A stretch of DNA of 25,177 nucleotides from an uncultured Alphaproteobacteria bacterium. GTDB lineage: Bacteria; Pseudomonadota; Alphaproteobacteria; Rhizobiales; Beijerinckiaceae. The notes beneath the pieces were generated by a model. The model was not told the DNA's origin and did no database searches. It was given only the letters and a program-made list of their open reading frames with translations. The stretch is from positions 1 to 25,177 of the forward strand of contig CALCZO010000321.1 in assembly GCA_937903315.1 (NCBI GenBank), in the 5' to 3' direction. The stretch's first letter is position 1, and each line of letters opens with the position of its first letter. The translations under genes and the position numbers were made by a program. Below are positions 16,371 through 23,420 of the stretch, piece after piece.

Positions 16371-16428
16371 GCTAACATGTCAGTGATTGCAATTCATGGG
16401 ACCGATGACGGTCCGGACGAGGATGACA

Positions 16429-17322
16429 ATGTCGAGTGCCGATCCGATTGGACTGTCCTGTGCCCTGATGACGCCGTTCGAGGCGTCCGGCGCGATTGAT
16501 GTGCCGCTGCTGGTGCGCCACGCCAGGCGGACACTGGCCGCCGGCTGCGACAGCATCACCGTGTTCGGCACCACCGGCGAAGGGCCGATGATCGCCACGT
16601 CCGAGCGGCCGGCGGTGTTCGCGGCGCTTGAGGTCGCGGGCTTTGAGATGTCCCGCCAGATCATCGGTGGTGTGCTGACCAATGCCGCCGAGGATGCGAT
16701 CGACCAATGCCGGATGATCTATCGTCATGGCTGCCGGGCGGTGCTGCTGGCGCCACCGTTCTATTTCCCCGATCCGTCGGAGGATGGACTGTTCGCCTGG
16801 TACGAGGTGGTGATCCGCGCTCTCGGCAAGGAGGCGCGTGACATCATTCTCTATCACATTCCGCAGTTTACCGGCGCAGCGTTGTCCATTTCGCTGGTCA
16901 ACCGGCTCGCCGCGGCGTTCCCCGGCGTCATCATCGGCGTCAAGGATTCCAAGGGGGTGTGGGCCGAGACCGAAGCGCGGGTGAAACTGCACAAGGACCT
17001 GCAGATTCTCGTCGGCAACGAAGCCGATCTGGCCGCTGCCGTGCGGCTGGGCGGCAAGGGGTCGATCTGCGGGTTTGCCAATTTCATTGCCGGCAGTCTT
17101 CGCCCGGTGGCGCTTGAAGGCAAGGATCATGACGACATCGCCCGGCTCGGTCGGGTGATTTCGGGCATCCATTTTCTCGCTGCGTTCAAGGTGCTGATGG
17201 CTCATGCCTTCGGCGAGCCGCAATGGCTCAACATCCGGCCGCCGCTGTCCCCGCTCTCCGCCGCCGATGCGGCGCTCGCCATCCAGCGCTGGACGGCGGA
17301 ATTCGGGAAAAAGGCTGCATGA
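16429..17322 (+). CDS. DapA-superfamily (DHDPS/NAL) lyase, not a true dihydrodipicolinate synthase
   Basis: A 297-residue TIM-barrel Schiff-base enzyme. The start at 16429 is chosen because GAGG lies 6 nt upstream; several in-frame ATG codons just before it lack one. It has the pyruvate-binding motif GTTGEG (47-52), the catalytic tyrosine Y142 and the Schiff-base lysine K172 (GVKDSKG). The arginine that follows the tyrosine in real dihydrodipicolinate synthase (the SRTG context) is replaced by F147 (YHIPQFTG). A role in lysine synthesis is therefore unlikely. The gene opens the sugar-acid cluster and overlaps the GntR gene by 4 bp. A 2-keto-3-deoxy-sugar acid aldolase or dehydratase role is inferred, possibly an aldol route parallel to the hydrolase at 23421. 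Confidence 0.85.
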   Translation: MSSADPIGLSCALMTPFEASGAIDVPLLVRHARRTLAAGCDSITVFGTTGEGPMIATSERPAVFAALEVAGFEMSRQIIGGVLTNAAEDAIDQCRMIYRHGCRAVLLAPPFYFPDPSEDGLFAWYEVVIRALGKEARDIILYHIPQFTGAALSISLVNRLAAAFPGVIIGVKDSKGVWAETEARVKLHKDLQILVGNEADLAAAVRLGGKGSICGFANFIAGSLRPVALEGKDHDDIARLGRVISGIHFLAAFKVLMAHAFGEPQWLNIRPPLSPLSAADAALAIQRWTAEFGKKAA

Positions 17323-17993
17323 GCTTACGCCCTGTCCCGCTCGACGCTGAACCGGTCAAGCTGCGCGAAAAGGCCTACGCCAGCTTCACCGAGCGGCTGC
17401 TCGCGCGCGACATCGTACCCGGCCAGTTCGTCTCCCAGCGCGAACTGGTCGAGATTACCGGAATGCCTCTGGGTGCGATCCGCGAGCTGATTCCACGTCT
17501 CGAGGCTGACGGGCTGATCACCACCGTGCCGCAGCGCGGCATGCAGGTGGCCCATGTCGACATGAGCCTGATCCGCAATGCGTTCCAGTTCCGGCTGATC
17601 CTTGAGCGGGAGGCGACGGCGGAATTCGTGCGCAATGCGCCGGCGTCCGAATTTGCCCGGCTGCGCCAGCGTCACGAGGCGATTCTGGAGGAAGCCCGCC
17701 GGGGTGTGACGCCGGATCTGATGGCGCGCGGGCAGGCCACCGACTGGGACCTGCATTATTCGGTGATCGATTTTCTCGGCAACGAGATCATTTCCAAGGC
17801 CTACCGCGTCAATGCCATCAAGGTGCTGCTGATCCGGCAGGAGTACACCCGTCTGTCCGAGCAGCTTGTCATCCCCGTGATGACCGAGCATCTCGGCATT
17901 ATCGCGGCCTTCGAAACGCGCGATCCCGAACGGGGTGTCGCGGCGATGGCCGAGCATATCAACAACGCCCGCGCGCGGGCGCTGCGTCTCTAG
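17319..17993 (+). CDS. GntR-family transcriptional regulator, FadR/FCD subfamily
   Basis: A 224-residue regulator. Residues 13-78 form the GntR winged helix (VSQRELVEITGMPLGAIREL, then LEADGLITTVPQRGMQV). Residues 85-217 form an FCD ligand domain with the usual metal-binding set D142, H146, H191 and H213. The start ATG overlaps the stop of the DapA-like gene (ATGA). FCD regulators often sense sugar acids or organic acids and repress until induced. FadR-subfamily proteins recognise sites of the form TNGTNNNACNA, and two such sites occur at 23335 and 23354 in this same cluster, making this protein the likely local regulator of sugar-acid catabolism. Confidence 0.92.
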   Translation: MSLRPVPLDAEPVKLREKAYASFTERLLARDIVPGQFVSQRELVEITGMPLGAIRELIPRLEADGLITTVPQRGMQVAHVDMSLIRNAFQFRLILEREATAEFVRNAPASEFARLRQRHEAILEEARRGVTPDLMARGQATDWDLHYSVIDFLGNEIISKAYRVNAIKVLLIRQEYTRLSEQLVIPVMTEHLGIIAAFETRDPERGVAAMAEHINNARARALRL

Positions 17994-18020
17994 GGATACC
18001 CCGCGACCACGACTTCGACG

Positions 18021-18031
18021 CTGAATGACAA
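18021..18031 (-). promoter_or_regulatory. Degenerate match to the FadR-family operator upstream of the fourth TRAP set
   Basis: On the minus strand this reads TTGTCATTCAG, agreeing at 8 of 11 positions with TTGTCATACAA at 23354. It is 36 bp upstream of the binding-protein start. It is only a half-quality match and may be chance. Confidence 0.2.
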
Positions 18032-18067
18032 ACAGGCCGCCCGGCGGCTGACAGGGAGAACAGGACC

Positions 18068-19057
18068 ATGATCACGCGACGCACAGTGCTTGCCGCCACA
18101 GGCGGTCTTCTTGTTGCCGCCCCGTTCGTGCGCCGGGCCGATGCCCAGACCAAGATGGTCATCCGCTATGGCGACGTGCTGCCGGCGACCCATCCGTCCG
18201 TGGCGATGATTTCGGCGGCGGCCAAGACGATTGCGGAAAAGTCGGGCGGCCGGATCGATCTGCAGGTCTTCCCGGCCTCTCAGCTTGGCAACCCGCGTGA
18301 ACTCGTGGAATCGATGAGCGCCGGCGCGGTGCAGATGGGCGGCGAGGGCGCAGCGTTCTATGGCGCCTGGGTGCCGGCGATGCCGGTTCTGGAAGCGCCC
18401 TATATCTGGAAGGATGCGGCCCATCTCGCGCGCGGCGCAGCCAGCGCCGACGGCAAGCGGCTGGTCGACGAACTGGTCAAGACCCGCAACATCCGCATGC
18501 TGGCGATCACCTATTATGGCACCCGCCAGCTGACCACGGCCAGCAAGCCGGTGAAGTCTGTCGGTGACATGGCCGGCTTCAAGCTGCGTGTGCCGCCGTC
18601 GGACGTGTTCAACGCCATGGCCGAAGCCTGGGGTGCCAAGCCGACGCCGATTGCGTTCGGCGAACTCTACCTGGCGCTCAAGCAGGGCATTGTTGACGGG
18701 CAGGAAAACCCGTTGCCGACCATTCAGGCCGGCAAGATGCCCGAGGTGCAGAAGTACCTTGTGATGACGTCGCACATCATCACGCCGCGCTCGATCTCGG
18801 TCAACGAGACGTTCTGGAAGGGGCTGGCCGATGCTGACCGCGCGATCATCGCCGAGGCGATGGCGAAAGCGGCCAAGGACATCGACGCCGAGATCCTCAA
18901 GCAGGAGGCGGAACTGACCGAGACGTTCAAGAAGGCCGGCATGACGGTGATCCAGCCCGATGTCGCCGCGTTCCGCGACGCGGTGATGAAGGTGGTGCCG
19001 CCGAAGTTCGAGGCCAAATGGGGCAAGGGCGTGTTCGAGCGCCTGCAATCGGCCTGA
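18068..19057 (+). CDS. TRAP transporter solute-binding protein (DctP family) of the fucose-type cluster
   Basis: A 329-residue protein with a twin-arginine-like N-terminus (ITRRTVLAATGG, residues 2-13) and processing near ADA-QTK (26/27). The DctP fold is shown by GRIDLQVFPASQLGNPRELV, YGTRQLT (R153), FKLRVPPSDVF (R174) and the intact IVDGQENPL (208-216). The arginine pair is the one that holds the ligand carboxylate in characterised TRAP receptors, so an acid ligand such as an aldonate is expected rather than free fucose. An AGGGAGAACAGG site precedes the ATG. It lies between the GntR gene and its permease genes, with a stem-loop after the stop. Confidence 0.93.
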   Translation: MITRRTVLAATGGLLVAAPFVRRADAQTKMVIRYGDVLPATHPSVAMISAAAKTIAEKSGGRIDLQVFPASQLGNPRELVESMSAGAVQMGGEGAAFYGAWVPAMPVLEAPYIWKDAAHLARGAASADGKRLVDELVKTRNIRMLAITYYGTRQLTTASKPVKSVGDMAGFKLRVPPSDVFNAMAEAWGAKPTPIAFGELYLALKQGIVDGQENPLPTIQAGKMPEVQKYLVMTSHIITPRSISVNETFWKGLADADRAIIAEAMAKAAKDIDAEILKQEAELTETFKKAGMTVIQPDVAAFRDAVMKVVPPKFEAKWGKGVFERLQSA

Positions 19058-19087
19058 TCCTGGTCGGTCCATGTGTCTGATCCTCGA

Positions 19088-19112
19088 CGCCGTCGCGCCT
19101 GTCGCGGCGGCG
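19088..19112 (+). promoter_or_regulatory. Intergenic stem-loop between binding protein and small permease (fourth TRAP set)
   Basis: CGCCGTCGCG (19088-19097) pairs with CGCGGCGGCG (19103-19112) around a CCTGT loop: a 10-bp stem with one U-G pair. No strong T-tract follows. It occupies the same place as the hairpins in the other three TRAP loci. Confidence 0.6.
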
Positions 19113-19138
19113 GTTGCTGTATAGGGAGAGTGCCGACG

Positions 19139-19624
19139 ATGGCTGCCATGGTCCGCCTGACCGAGCGGATGCTCGATCGTCTTACAGTCGTCGTGTTTCT
19201 CGCGATGTTCGGTCTTGTCGTGATGCAGGTCACGATGCGCTACGTGTTCAACGATCCGATCGTCTGGAGCGACGAACTGGCGCAATACGCGTTTGTCTGG
19301 CTGGCCTTTCTCGGTGTCCTGCGGGCCACGCGCAACCGCAGCCATGTCGCCATCGACGCGCTGACCAAGCGTCTGCCGGCCCGCATCACGCTGGCGCTCG
19401 CGCTGGTCTGGCAAGGGGTGGCGCTGGCCTTTGCCCTCGTGCTGGCGTGGTACGGCTACGCGTTGGCCGGCCAGAACTTCACGGTGCGGATGACATCGAT
19501 CGATCTGCCATACTGGCCCGTCTATGCCATCGTACCGCTGGCCGGGCTTGGCCTTGCCGCCTATGCGCTGCGCGATGCCCGCGCGCTCGTCCGCCGCTCC
19601 GTCTCCGGCGGGGACGGACAATGA
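19139..19624 (+). CDS. TRAP transporter small permease (DctQ family) of the fucose-type cluster
   Basis: A 161-residue protein with four hydrophobic segments. It has the DctQ signature VIVWSDELAQYAFVWLAFLG-type pattern (residues 36-60), followed by RATRNRSHVAID. The ATG at 19139 follows AGGGAGAG by about 10 nt; the frame is open further upstream, but that part is Arg/Cys-rich and overlaps the hairpin. The stop overlaps the start of the large permease gene (ATGA). Confidence 0.9.
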   Translation: MAAMVRLTERMLDRLTVVVFLAMFGLVVMQVTMRYVFNDPIVWSDELAQYAFVWLAFLGVLRATRNRSHVAIDALTKRLPARITLALALVWQGVALAFALVLAWYGYALAGQNFTVRMTSIDLPYWPVYAIVPLAGLGLAAYALRDARALVRRSVSGGDGQ

Positions 19625-20904
19625 CCGAAAGCATGCTGATCATACTGGCGATCTGGTTCGCCAGCCTGTTTCTTGGCCCCCCGATCTGGCTGACGATCGC
19701 GGTGGCCGGCGCCGTCTTCGTGCTTCACCACGGCTTCCCCGGCGTCATGATCGCCCAGCAGGAAGTCGGCGCAGTCAATTCGTTCACGTTTGTCGCGGCG
19801 CCCTTGTTTATCCTCATGGGCAACATCATGAATTCCGCCGGCATCACCCGGCGGATTTTCAATTTCGCCGCCGCCTGCACGGCGTGGATGAAAGGCGGAC
19901 TGGCGCAGGCCAATATCCTCGGATCGGTCATCTTCGCCGGGACATCCGGCTCCGCCATTGCGGACGCCGGCGGCATCGGCACGCTTGAGATCAAGGCGAT
20001 GACCGATGAGGGCTACGACGCCGAAACGGCTGCCGCGATCACGGCGGCCTCGGCGACCATCGGGCCGATCATCCCGCCCTCGGTGCCGATGATCGTCTAT
20101 GGCGTCTATGCGGAGGTTTCGGTCGGCGGGCTGTTTCTTGGCGGCGTCATCCCCGGCCTGCTGATGGCGGCCGCGCTGATGGTTCTGGTGCGGATTGTCG
20201 CAATCCGCAGGCGCTTTCCGGTCCACCCCTTTCCCGGCGCTGCCGGTCTGTGGCGGGCGTTCCGCGCGGCGTTTTTCGCGCTGCTGACTCCGGTGATCCT
20301 GTTTGCCGGCATGCTCTCGGGCGTCTTCACGCCGACCGAGGCTGCCGCCGCCGCGACGCTCTATGCCCTGATCCTCGGTCTGTTCGTCTATCGCGATTTC
20401 TCGCTGCGTGATCTGCCGAAACTGATCCTTGATACGGTCGAGACGACCGGTGTCGTCGTCGCACTGGTGATGGCGGCCAAGCTGCTGGCCTGGTGTCTGG
20501 CGATCTCGCGCATTCCGCAGGCGGCCGGCGAGTGGATCACGGCTTTGACCGTCAATCCCTTGGTCTATCTGCTGATTGTCAACATTCTTCTGCTCGTGGT
20601 CGGCTGCTTCATGGAAGCGCTGGCCGCGATGTTGATCCTCGTCCCGATCCTCGTACCTGTCGCCATGAAACTGGGGATCGATCCGATCCAGTTCGGCGTG
20701 ATCTTCGTGCTCAACCTGATGATCGGCACCATCACGCCGCCGGTCGGCGTGGTTCTCTATGTTGTTTCCAACATAGCTCGGGTACCATTCGAACGGCTGA
20801 GTCGCGCGGTTGTGCCCTATCTTGTTCCCCTGTTTGCTGTCCTTGCTGCGCTGTCGCTCTGGCCCTCGCTGACCACCTGGTTGCCGAAGCTGGTTTTGAG
20901 GTGA
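19621..20904 (+). CDS. TRAP transporter large permease (DctM family) of the fucose-type cluster
   Basis: A 427-residue polytopic protein with standard DctM segments: VNSFTFVAAPLFILMGNIMN, FAGTSGSAIADAGGIGTLE, GPIIPPSVPMIVYGVYAEVS, SGVFTPTEAAAAATLYAL and IGTITPPVGVVLYVVSNIA. It starts at an ATG overlapping the DctQ-like stop by 4 bp. The aldo/keto reductase gene begins 2 bp after its stop, with its ribosome site inside this gene. Transport and sugar oxidation are therefore tightly co-expressed. Confidence 0.95.
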   Translation: MTESMLIILAIWFASLFLGPPIWLTIAVAGAVFVLHHGFPGVMIAQQEVGAVNSFTFVAAPLFILMGNIMNSAGITRRIFNFAAACTAWMKGGLAQANILGSVIFAGTSGSAIADAGGIGTLEIKAMTDEGYDAETAAAITAASATIGPIIPPSVPMIVYGVYAEVSVGGLFLGGVIPGLLMAAALMVLVRIVAIRRRFPVHPFPGAAGLWRAFRAAFFALLTPVILFAGMLSGVFTPTEAAAAATLYALILGLFVYRDFSLRDLPKLILDTVETTGVVVALVMAAKLLAWCLAISRIPQAAGEWITALTVNPLVYLLIVNILLLVVGCFMEALAAMLILVPILVPVAMKLGIDPIQFGVIFVLNLMIGTITPPVGVVLYVVSNIARVPFERLSRAVVPYLVPLFAVLAALSLWPSLTTWLPKLVLR

Positions 20905-20906
20905 CA

Positions 20907-21923
20907 ATGCACGCCTATGACAAGAGACCGCTGGGTCGCACCGGCTTGACGACGACGGTAATGGGCTTCGGTACGGCTCCGTTGGGCGATCTGTTCGAGG
21001 AACTGGGCGAGCAGCAGGCAACCGCAACGATCGCGGCCGCTTATGACGCCGGCGTGAGGATGTTCGATACCGCGCCGCTGTATGGGCACGGCCTTGCCGA
21101 GCATCGTCTGGGCTCTTTCCTGCGCACGAAACCGCGCGATCATTTTCTGGTGTCGACCAAGGTCGGCCGGACCTATCACGCGCCGAGTGGCGACGAGGCT
21201 TGGGACGGTGCCGGCTACAAGGGCGGCCTGCCGTTTGTTGCGCAGTTCGATTATTCCTATGACGGGACGATGCGGTCGATCGAGCAATCGATGATGCGCA
21301 CGGGGCTGAACCGGTTCGACATTGTCCTCATCCACGATGTCGACATCTGGACGCACGGCAGCGAGGCGATCGACCGGCGTTTCGGCGAGGCGATGGACGG
21401 GGCCTACCGCGCCCTGAACGATCTCCGGTCGCAGGGCGTCGTCAAGGCCATTGGCGTCGGCGTCAACGAAAGCGAGATGTGCCTGCGGTTCGCACGGGCG
21501 GGTGATTTCGACTGTTTCATGCTCGCCGGGCGCTATACGCTGCTGGAACAGGGCGCGCTCGATACGCTGTTCCCCGAGTGCCAGCGGCGCGGCATCGGTC
21601 TTTTGCTCGGCGGCGTGTTCAATTCCGGCATTCTCGCCGGCGGCAAGGTCTATAACTACAAGGCCGCGCCACATGAAATCGTTGCGACCGTGCGGCGTAT
21701 GGAAGATATCTGCTCGGCCTACGGCGTATCGCTGGCCACTGCCGCATTGCATTTTGCCGCAGCCCATCCGGTCATCGCCTCGCTGGTCCTCGGGTCGGTC
21801 AAGCCGCAGGAAGTGACCCAGAACGCCAATGCCTTCCATGCGGTCATTCCCTCCGCCCTGTGGTCCGATCTCCGGAACGAGGGGCTGATCCGCCGCGACG
21901 CTCCGGTGCCGGCCAAGACCTGA
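20907..21923 (+). CDS. Aldo/keto reductase, L-fucose (D-threo-aldose) 1-dehydrogenase type
   Basis: A 338-residue aldo/keto reductase with the full catalytic tetrad D54, Y59 (FDTAPLYG), K85 (STKVGR) and H143 (LIHDVD). The segments LGRTGLTTTVMGFGTAPLGDLF and YGHGLAEHRLGSFL match the D-threo-aldose 1-dehydrogenase / L-fucose dehydrogenase group. These enzymes oxidise L-fucose (also D-arabinose or L-galactose) at C1 to the lactone with NAD(P)+. The start lies 2 bp after the permease stop; GAGGTGACA serves as ribosome site. The lactonase and mutarotase genes directly downstream agree with a sugar-to-lactone step. L-fucose is the best guess; L-galactose or D-arabinose remain possible. Confidence 0.87.
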   Translation: MHAYDKRPLGRTGLTTTVMGFGTAPLGDLFEELGEQQATATIAAAYDAGVRMFDTAPLYGHGLAEHRLGSFLRTKPRDHFLVSTKVGRTYHAPSGDEAWDGAGYKGGLPFVAQFDYSYDGTMRSIEQSMMRTGLNRFDIVLIHDVDIWTHGSEAIDRRFGEAMDGAYRALNDLRSQGVVKAIGVGVNESEMCLRFARAGDFDCFMLAGRYTLLEQGALDTLFPECQRRGIGLLLGGVFNSGILAGGKVYNYKAAPHEIVATVRRMEDICSAYGVSLATAALHFAAAHPVIASLVLGSVKPQEVTQNANAFHAVIPSALWSDLRNEGLIRRDAPVPAKT

Positions 21924-21927
21924 ACCG

Positions 21928-22782
21928 ATGCGGATCGACGCCCATCAGCACTACTGGGATCCTGCCCGCGGCGACTATGGCTGGCTGACACCCGATCTGG
22001 CGCCGCTCTATCGTCCGTTTGGTCCGGTTGACCTGCTGCCGCTGCTGGCGCGCAACGGCTTGGATGGCACGGTACTGGTTCAGGCCGCGCCGTCGTTGGC
22101 GGAGACGGCCTACCTGCTGGCCATCGCTGCCGCGACCCCATCCGTGCTCGGCGTGGTCGGCTGGGTCGATTTTGAGGCTGGCGACGCTGCCGATCAGATC
22201 ACCGTCATGGCCGAGAGGCCGCTGCTCAAGGGTCTGCGCCCGATGGTGCAGGACCTGCCCGATCCTGACTGGCTGGCCAGGCCCGCGCTCGACGCGGCAT
22301 TCGATGCGATGGCCACGACCGGCCTTGCCTTCGATGCGCTGGTCAAGCCGCGCAATCTGCCGTCCCTGCTCGCACGGCTCGATCGGGCGCCGGATCTCCG
22401 CGTCGTGGTCGATCACGGCGCCAAGCCCGATATTGCCGGCGGCGGGTTCGACCGCTGGGCCGGGCTGATGCGGGAGGTTGCCGGTCATCCCGGTGTCCAT
22501 TGCAAGCTGTCCGGTCTTGTCACCGAGGCGTCGCCGGGCTGGACGCCCGCAACGCTGTACCCCTATGTCGATCATCTCCTGACCGTTTTCGGTCCCGACC
22601 GGCTGATGTTCGGCTCGGACTGGCCGGTTCTCATCCTGAACGGCAGCTATGACAGCTGGTGCACGGCTGCGACCCATCTGACGGCCCACCTGTCTGATGC
22701 GCAGCAGACTGCTGTCTTTGGCGGCAATGCCCAGCGGTTCTATCGTCTCACGCCAAGGACATCCGATGCTCAAGGGTCTTGA
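21928..22782 (+). CDS. COG3618 amidohydrolase, L-fucono-1,5-lactonase type
   Basis: A 284-residue metal-dependent hydrolase of the amidohydrolase superfamily. The N-terminal DAHQHYWDP puts metal ligands at H6 and H8. It also has GLRPMVQDLPDPDWL (102-116), VVVDHGAKPD with H163, GSDWPV with D231, and the terminal GGNAQRFYRL. COG3618 members include L-fuconolactonase and L-rhamnonolactonase, which open the lactone made by the sugar dehydrogenase. It starts 4 bp after the aldo/keto reductase stop, and its last 17 bp overlap the mutarotase gene in another frame. The order dehydrogenase, lactonase, mutarotase is the main reason for preferring L-fuconolactone. Confidence 0.88.
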   Translation: MRIDAHQHYWDPARGDYGWLTPDLAPLYRPFGPVDLLPLLARNGLDGTVLVQAAPSLAETAYLLAIAAATPSVLGVVGWVDFEAGDAADQITVMAERPLLKGLRPMVQDLPDPDWLARPALDAAFDAMATTGLAFDALVKPRNLPSLLARLDRAPDLRVVVDHGAKPDIAGGGFDRWAGLMREVAGHPGVHCKLSGLVTEASPGWTPATLYPYVDHLLTVFGPDRLMFGSDWPVLILNGSYDSWCTAATHLTAHLSDAQQTAVFGGNAQRFYRLTPRTSDAQGS

Positions 22783-23212
22783 TCCGCTGCTCTCGCCCGA
22801 CCTGCTCTACGTGCTCGCCGCGATGGGGCACGGCGATGATCTGGCCATTGTCGATGCGTTGCACCCGGCCGAGCGGATCGGCAAGGCGACGACGCATGGC
22901 AAGGCGGTGCGTTTGCCAGGGGCCGATATCGTGGCGGTCGTCCGTGCGGTGCTGACGCTGTTGCCTGTCGATGACTTCGTCGACGACCCGGTTCGCCGCA
23001 TGGCGGTGGTCGGCGCGCCGGAGGAGATTCCGGCGGTTCAGGGGCTGGTCCAGCGCGAGGTCGACGCGGCGGTGGGCCGGTCGCTGCCGATGGTGGCGGT
23101 CGAGCGCTTCGCCTTCTACGAAGCCGAGCGGCAGGCCTATGCCGTGATCCAGACCGGCGATGTCCGGCCTTATGGCTGCTTTCTGATCCGCAAGGGCATC
23201 GTCCGTTTGTAG
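22766..23212 (+). CDS. fucU: L-fucose mutarotase (RbsD/FucU family)
   Basis: A 148-residue protein of the RbsD/FucU family. The N-terminus LKGLDPLLSPDLLYVLAAMGHGDDLAIVDA contains the signature GHGD with H22 and D30. The C-terminal FYEAERQAYAVIQTGD and PYGCFLIRKG match FucU rather than RbsD. FucU interconverts the alpha and beta anomers of L-fucose, feeding the dehydrogenase that acts on one anomer. The start inside the lactonase gene (17-bp overlap) suggests coupled translation. It is the strongest single indicator that the substrate of this cluster is L-fucose or a close relative. A 208-bp control region follows. Confidence 0.9.
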   Translation: MLKGLDPLLSPDLLYVLAAMGHGDDLAIVDALHPAERIGKATTHGKAVRLPGADIVAVVRAVLTLLPVDDFVDDPVRRMAVVGAPEEIPAVQGLVQREVDAAVGRSLPMVAVERFAFYEAERQAYAVIQTGDVRPYGCFLIRKGIVRL

Positions 23213-23334
23213 CCGGCGCGCTGGTGGAAGGGTGGGGCGGGGCACGGCCAGCCGTTTGCCCTACCCGGGTGCCGCGAGTTCCGACATCGTCGCAACGACT
23301 GTGTCGGGAAGCAGCGGGCAGGACGACAAACCGG

Positions 23335-23345
23335 TTGTCAGACAA
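23335..23345. promoter_or_regulatory. GntR/FadR-type operator 1, TTGTCAGACAA
   Basis: It fits the FadR-subfamily pattern TNGTNNNACNA exactly and is itself palindromic. It overlaps a plausible -35 element (TTGTCA, 23335-23340). An additional GACAA half-site lies at 23325-23329. Confidence 0.6.
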
Positions 23346-23363
23346 GAGGTTCGTTGTCATACA
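23335..23363 (+). promoter_or_regulatory. Candidate promoter of the FAH-SDR segment
   Basis: TTGTCA (23335-23340) and CATACA (23358-23363) are spaced by 17 bp, near the sigma-70 pattern. Both hexamers lie within the two operator-like palindromes, as expected for a repressed promoter. The -10 element is a poor match, so this is tentative. Confidence 0.35.
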
Positions 23364-23370
23364 ACGAACC
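23348..23370. promoter_or_regulatory. GntR/FadR-type operator 2 within a perfect 10-bp inverted repeat
   Basis: GGTTCGTTGT (23348-23357) and ACAACGAACC (23361-23370) flank CAT. The core TTGTCATACAA (23354-23364) again fits TNGTNNNACNA exactly. Its centre is 19 bp from that of site 1, about two helical turns, which would allow two dimers to bind side by side. It lies about 50 bp upstream of the FAH-family gene. Confidence 0.65.
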
Positions 23371-23420
23371 ATCCGCAATGACGATGGGGCGGCCTTGAGC
23401 GACGCCCGAGTGAGGAACCC

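Noticed and set aside
16429..17322. Lysine biosynthesis gene dapA
   Set aside because: The substrate-binding arginine is replaced by F147 and the gene sits in a catabolic cluster with a GntR regulator and transporter.
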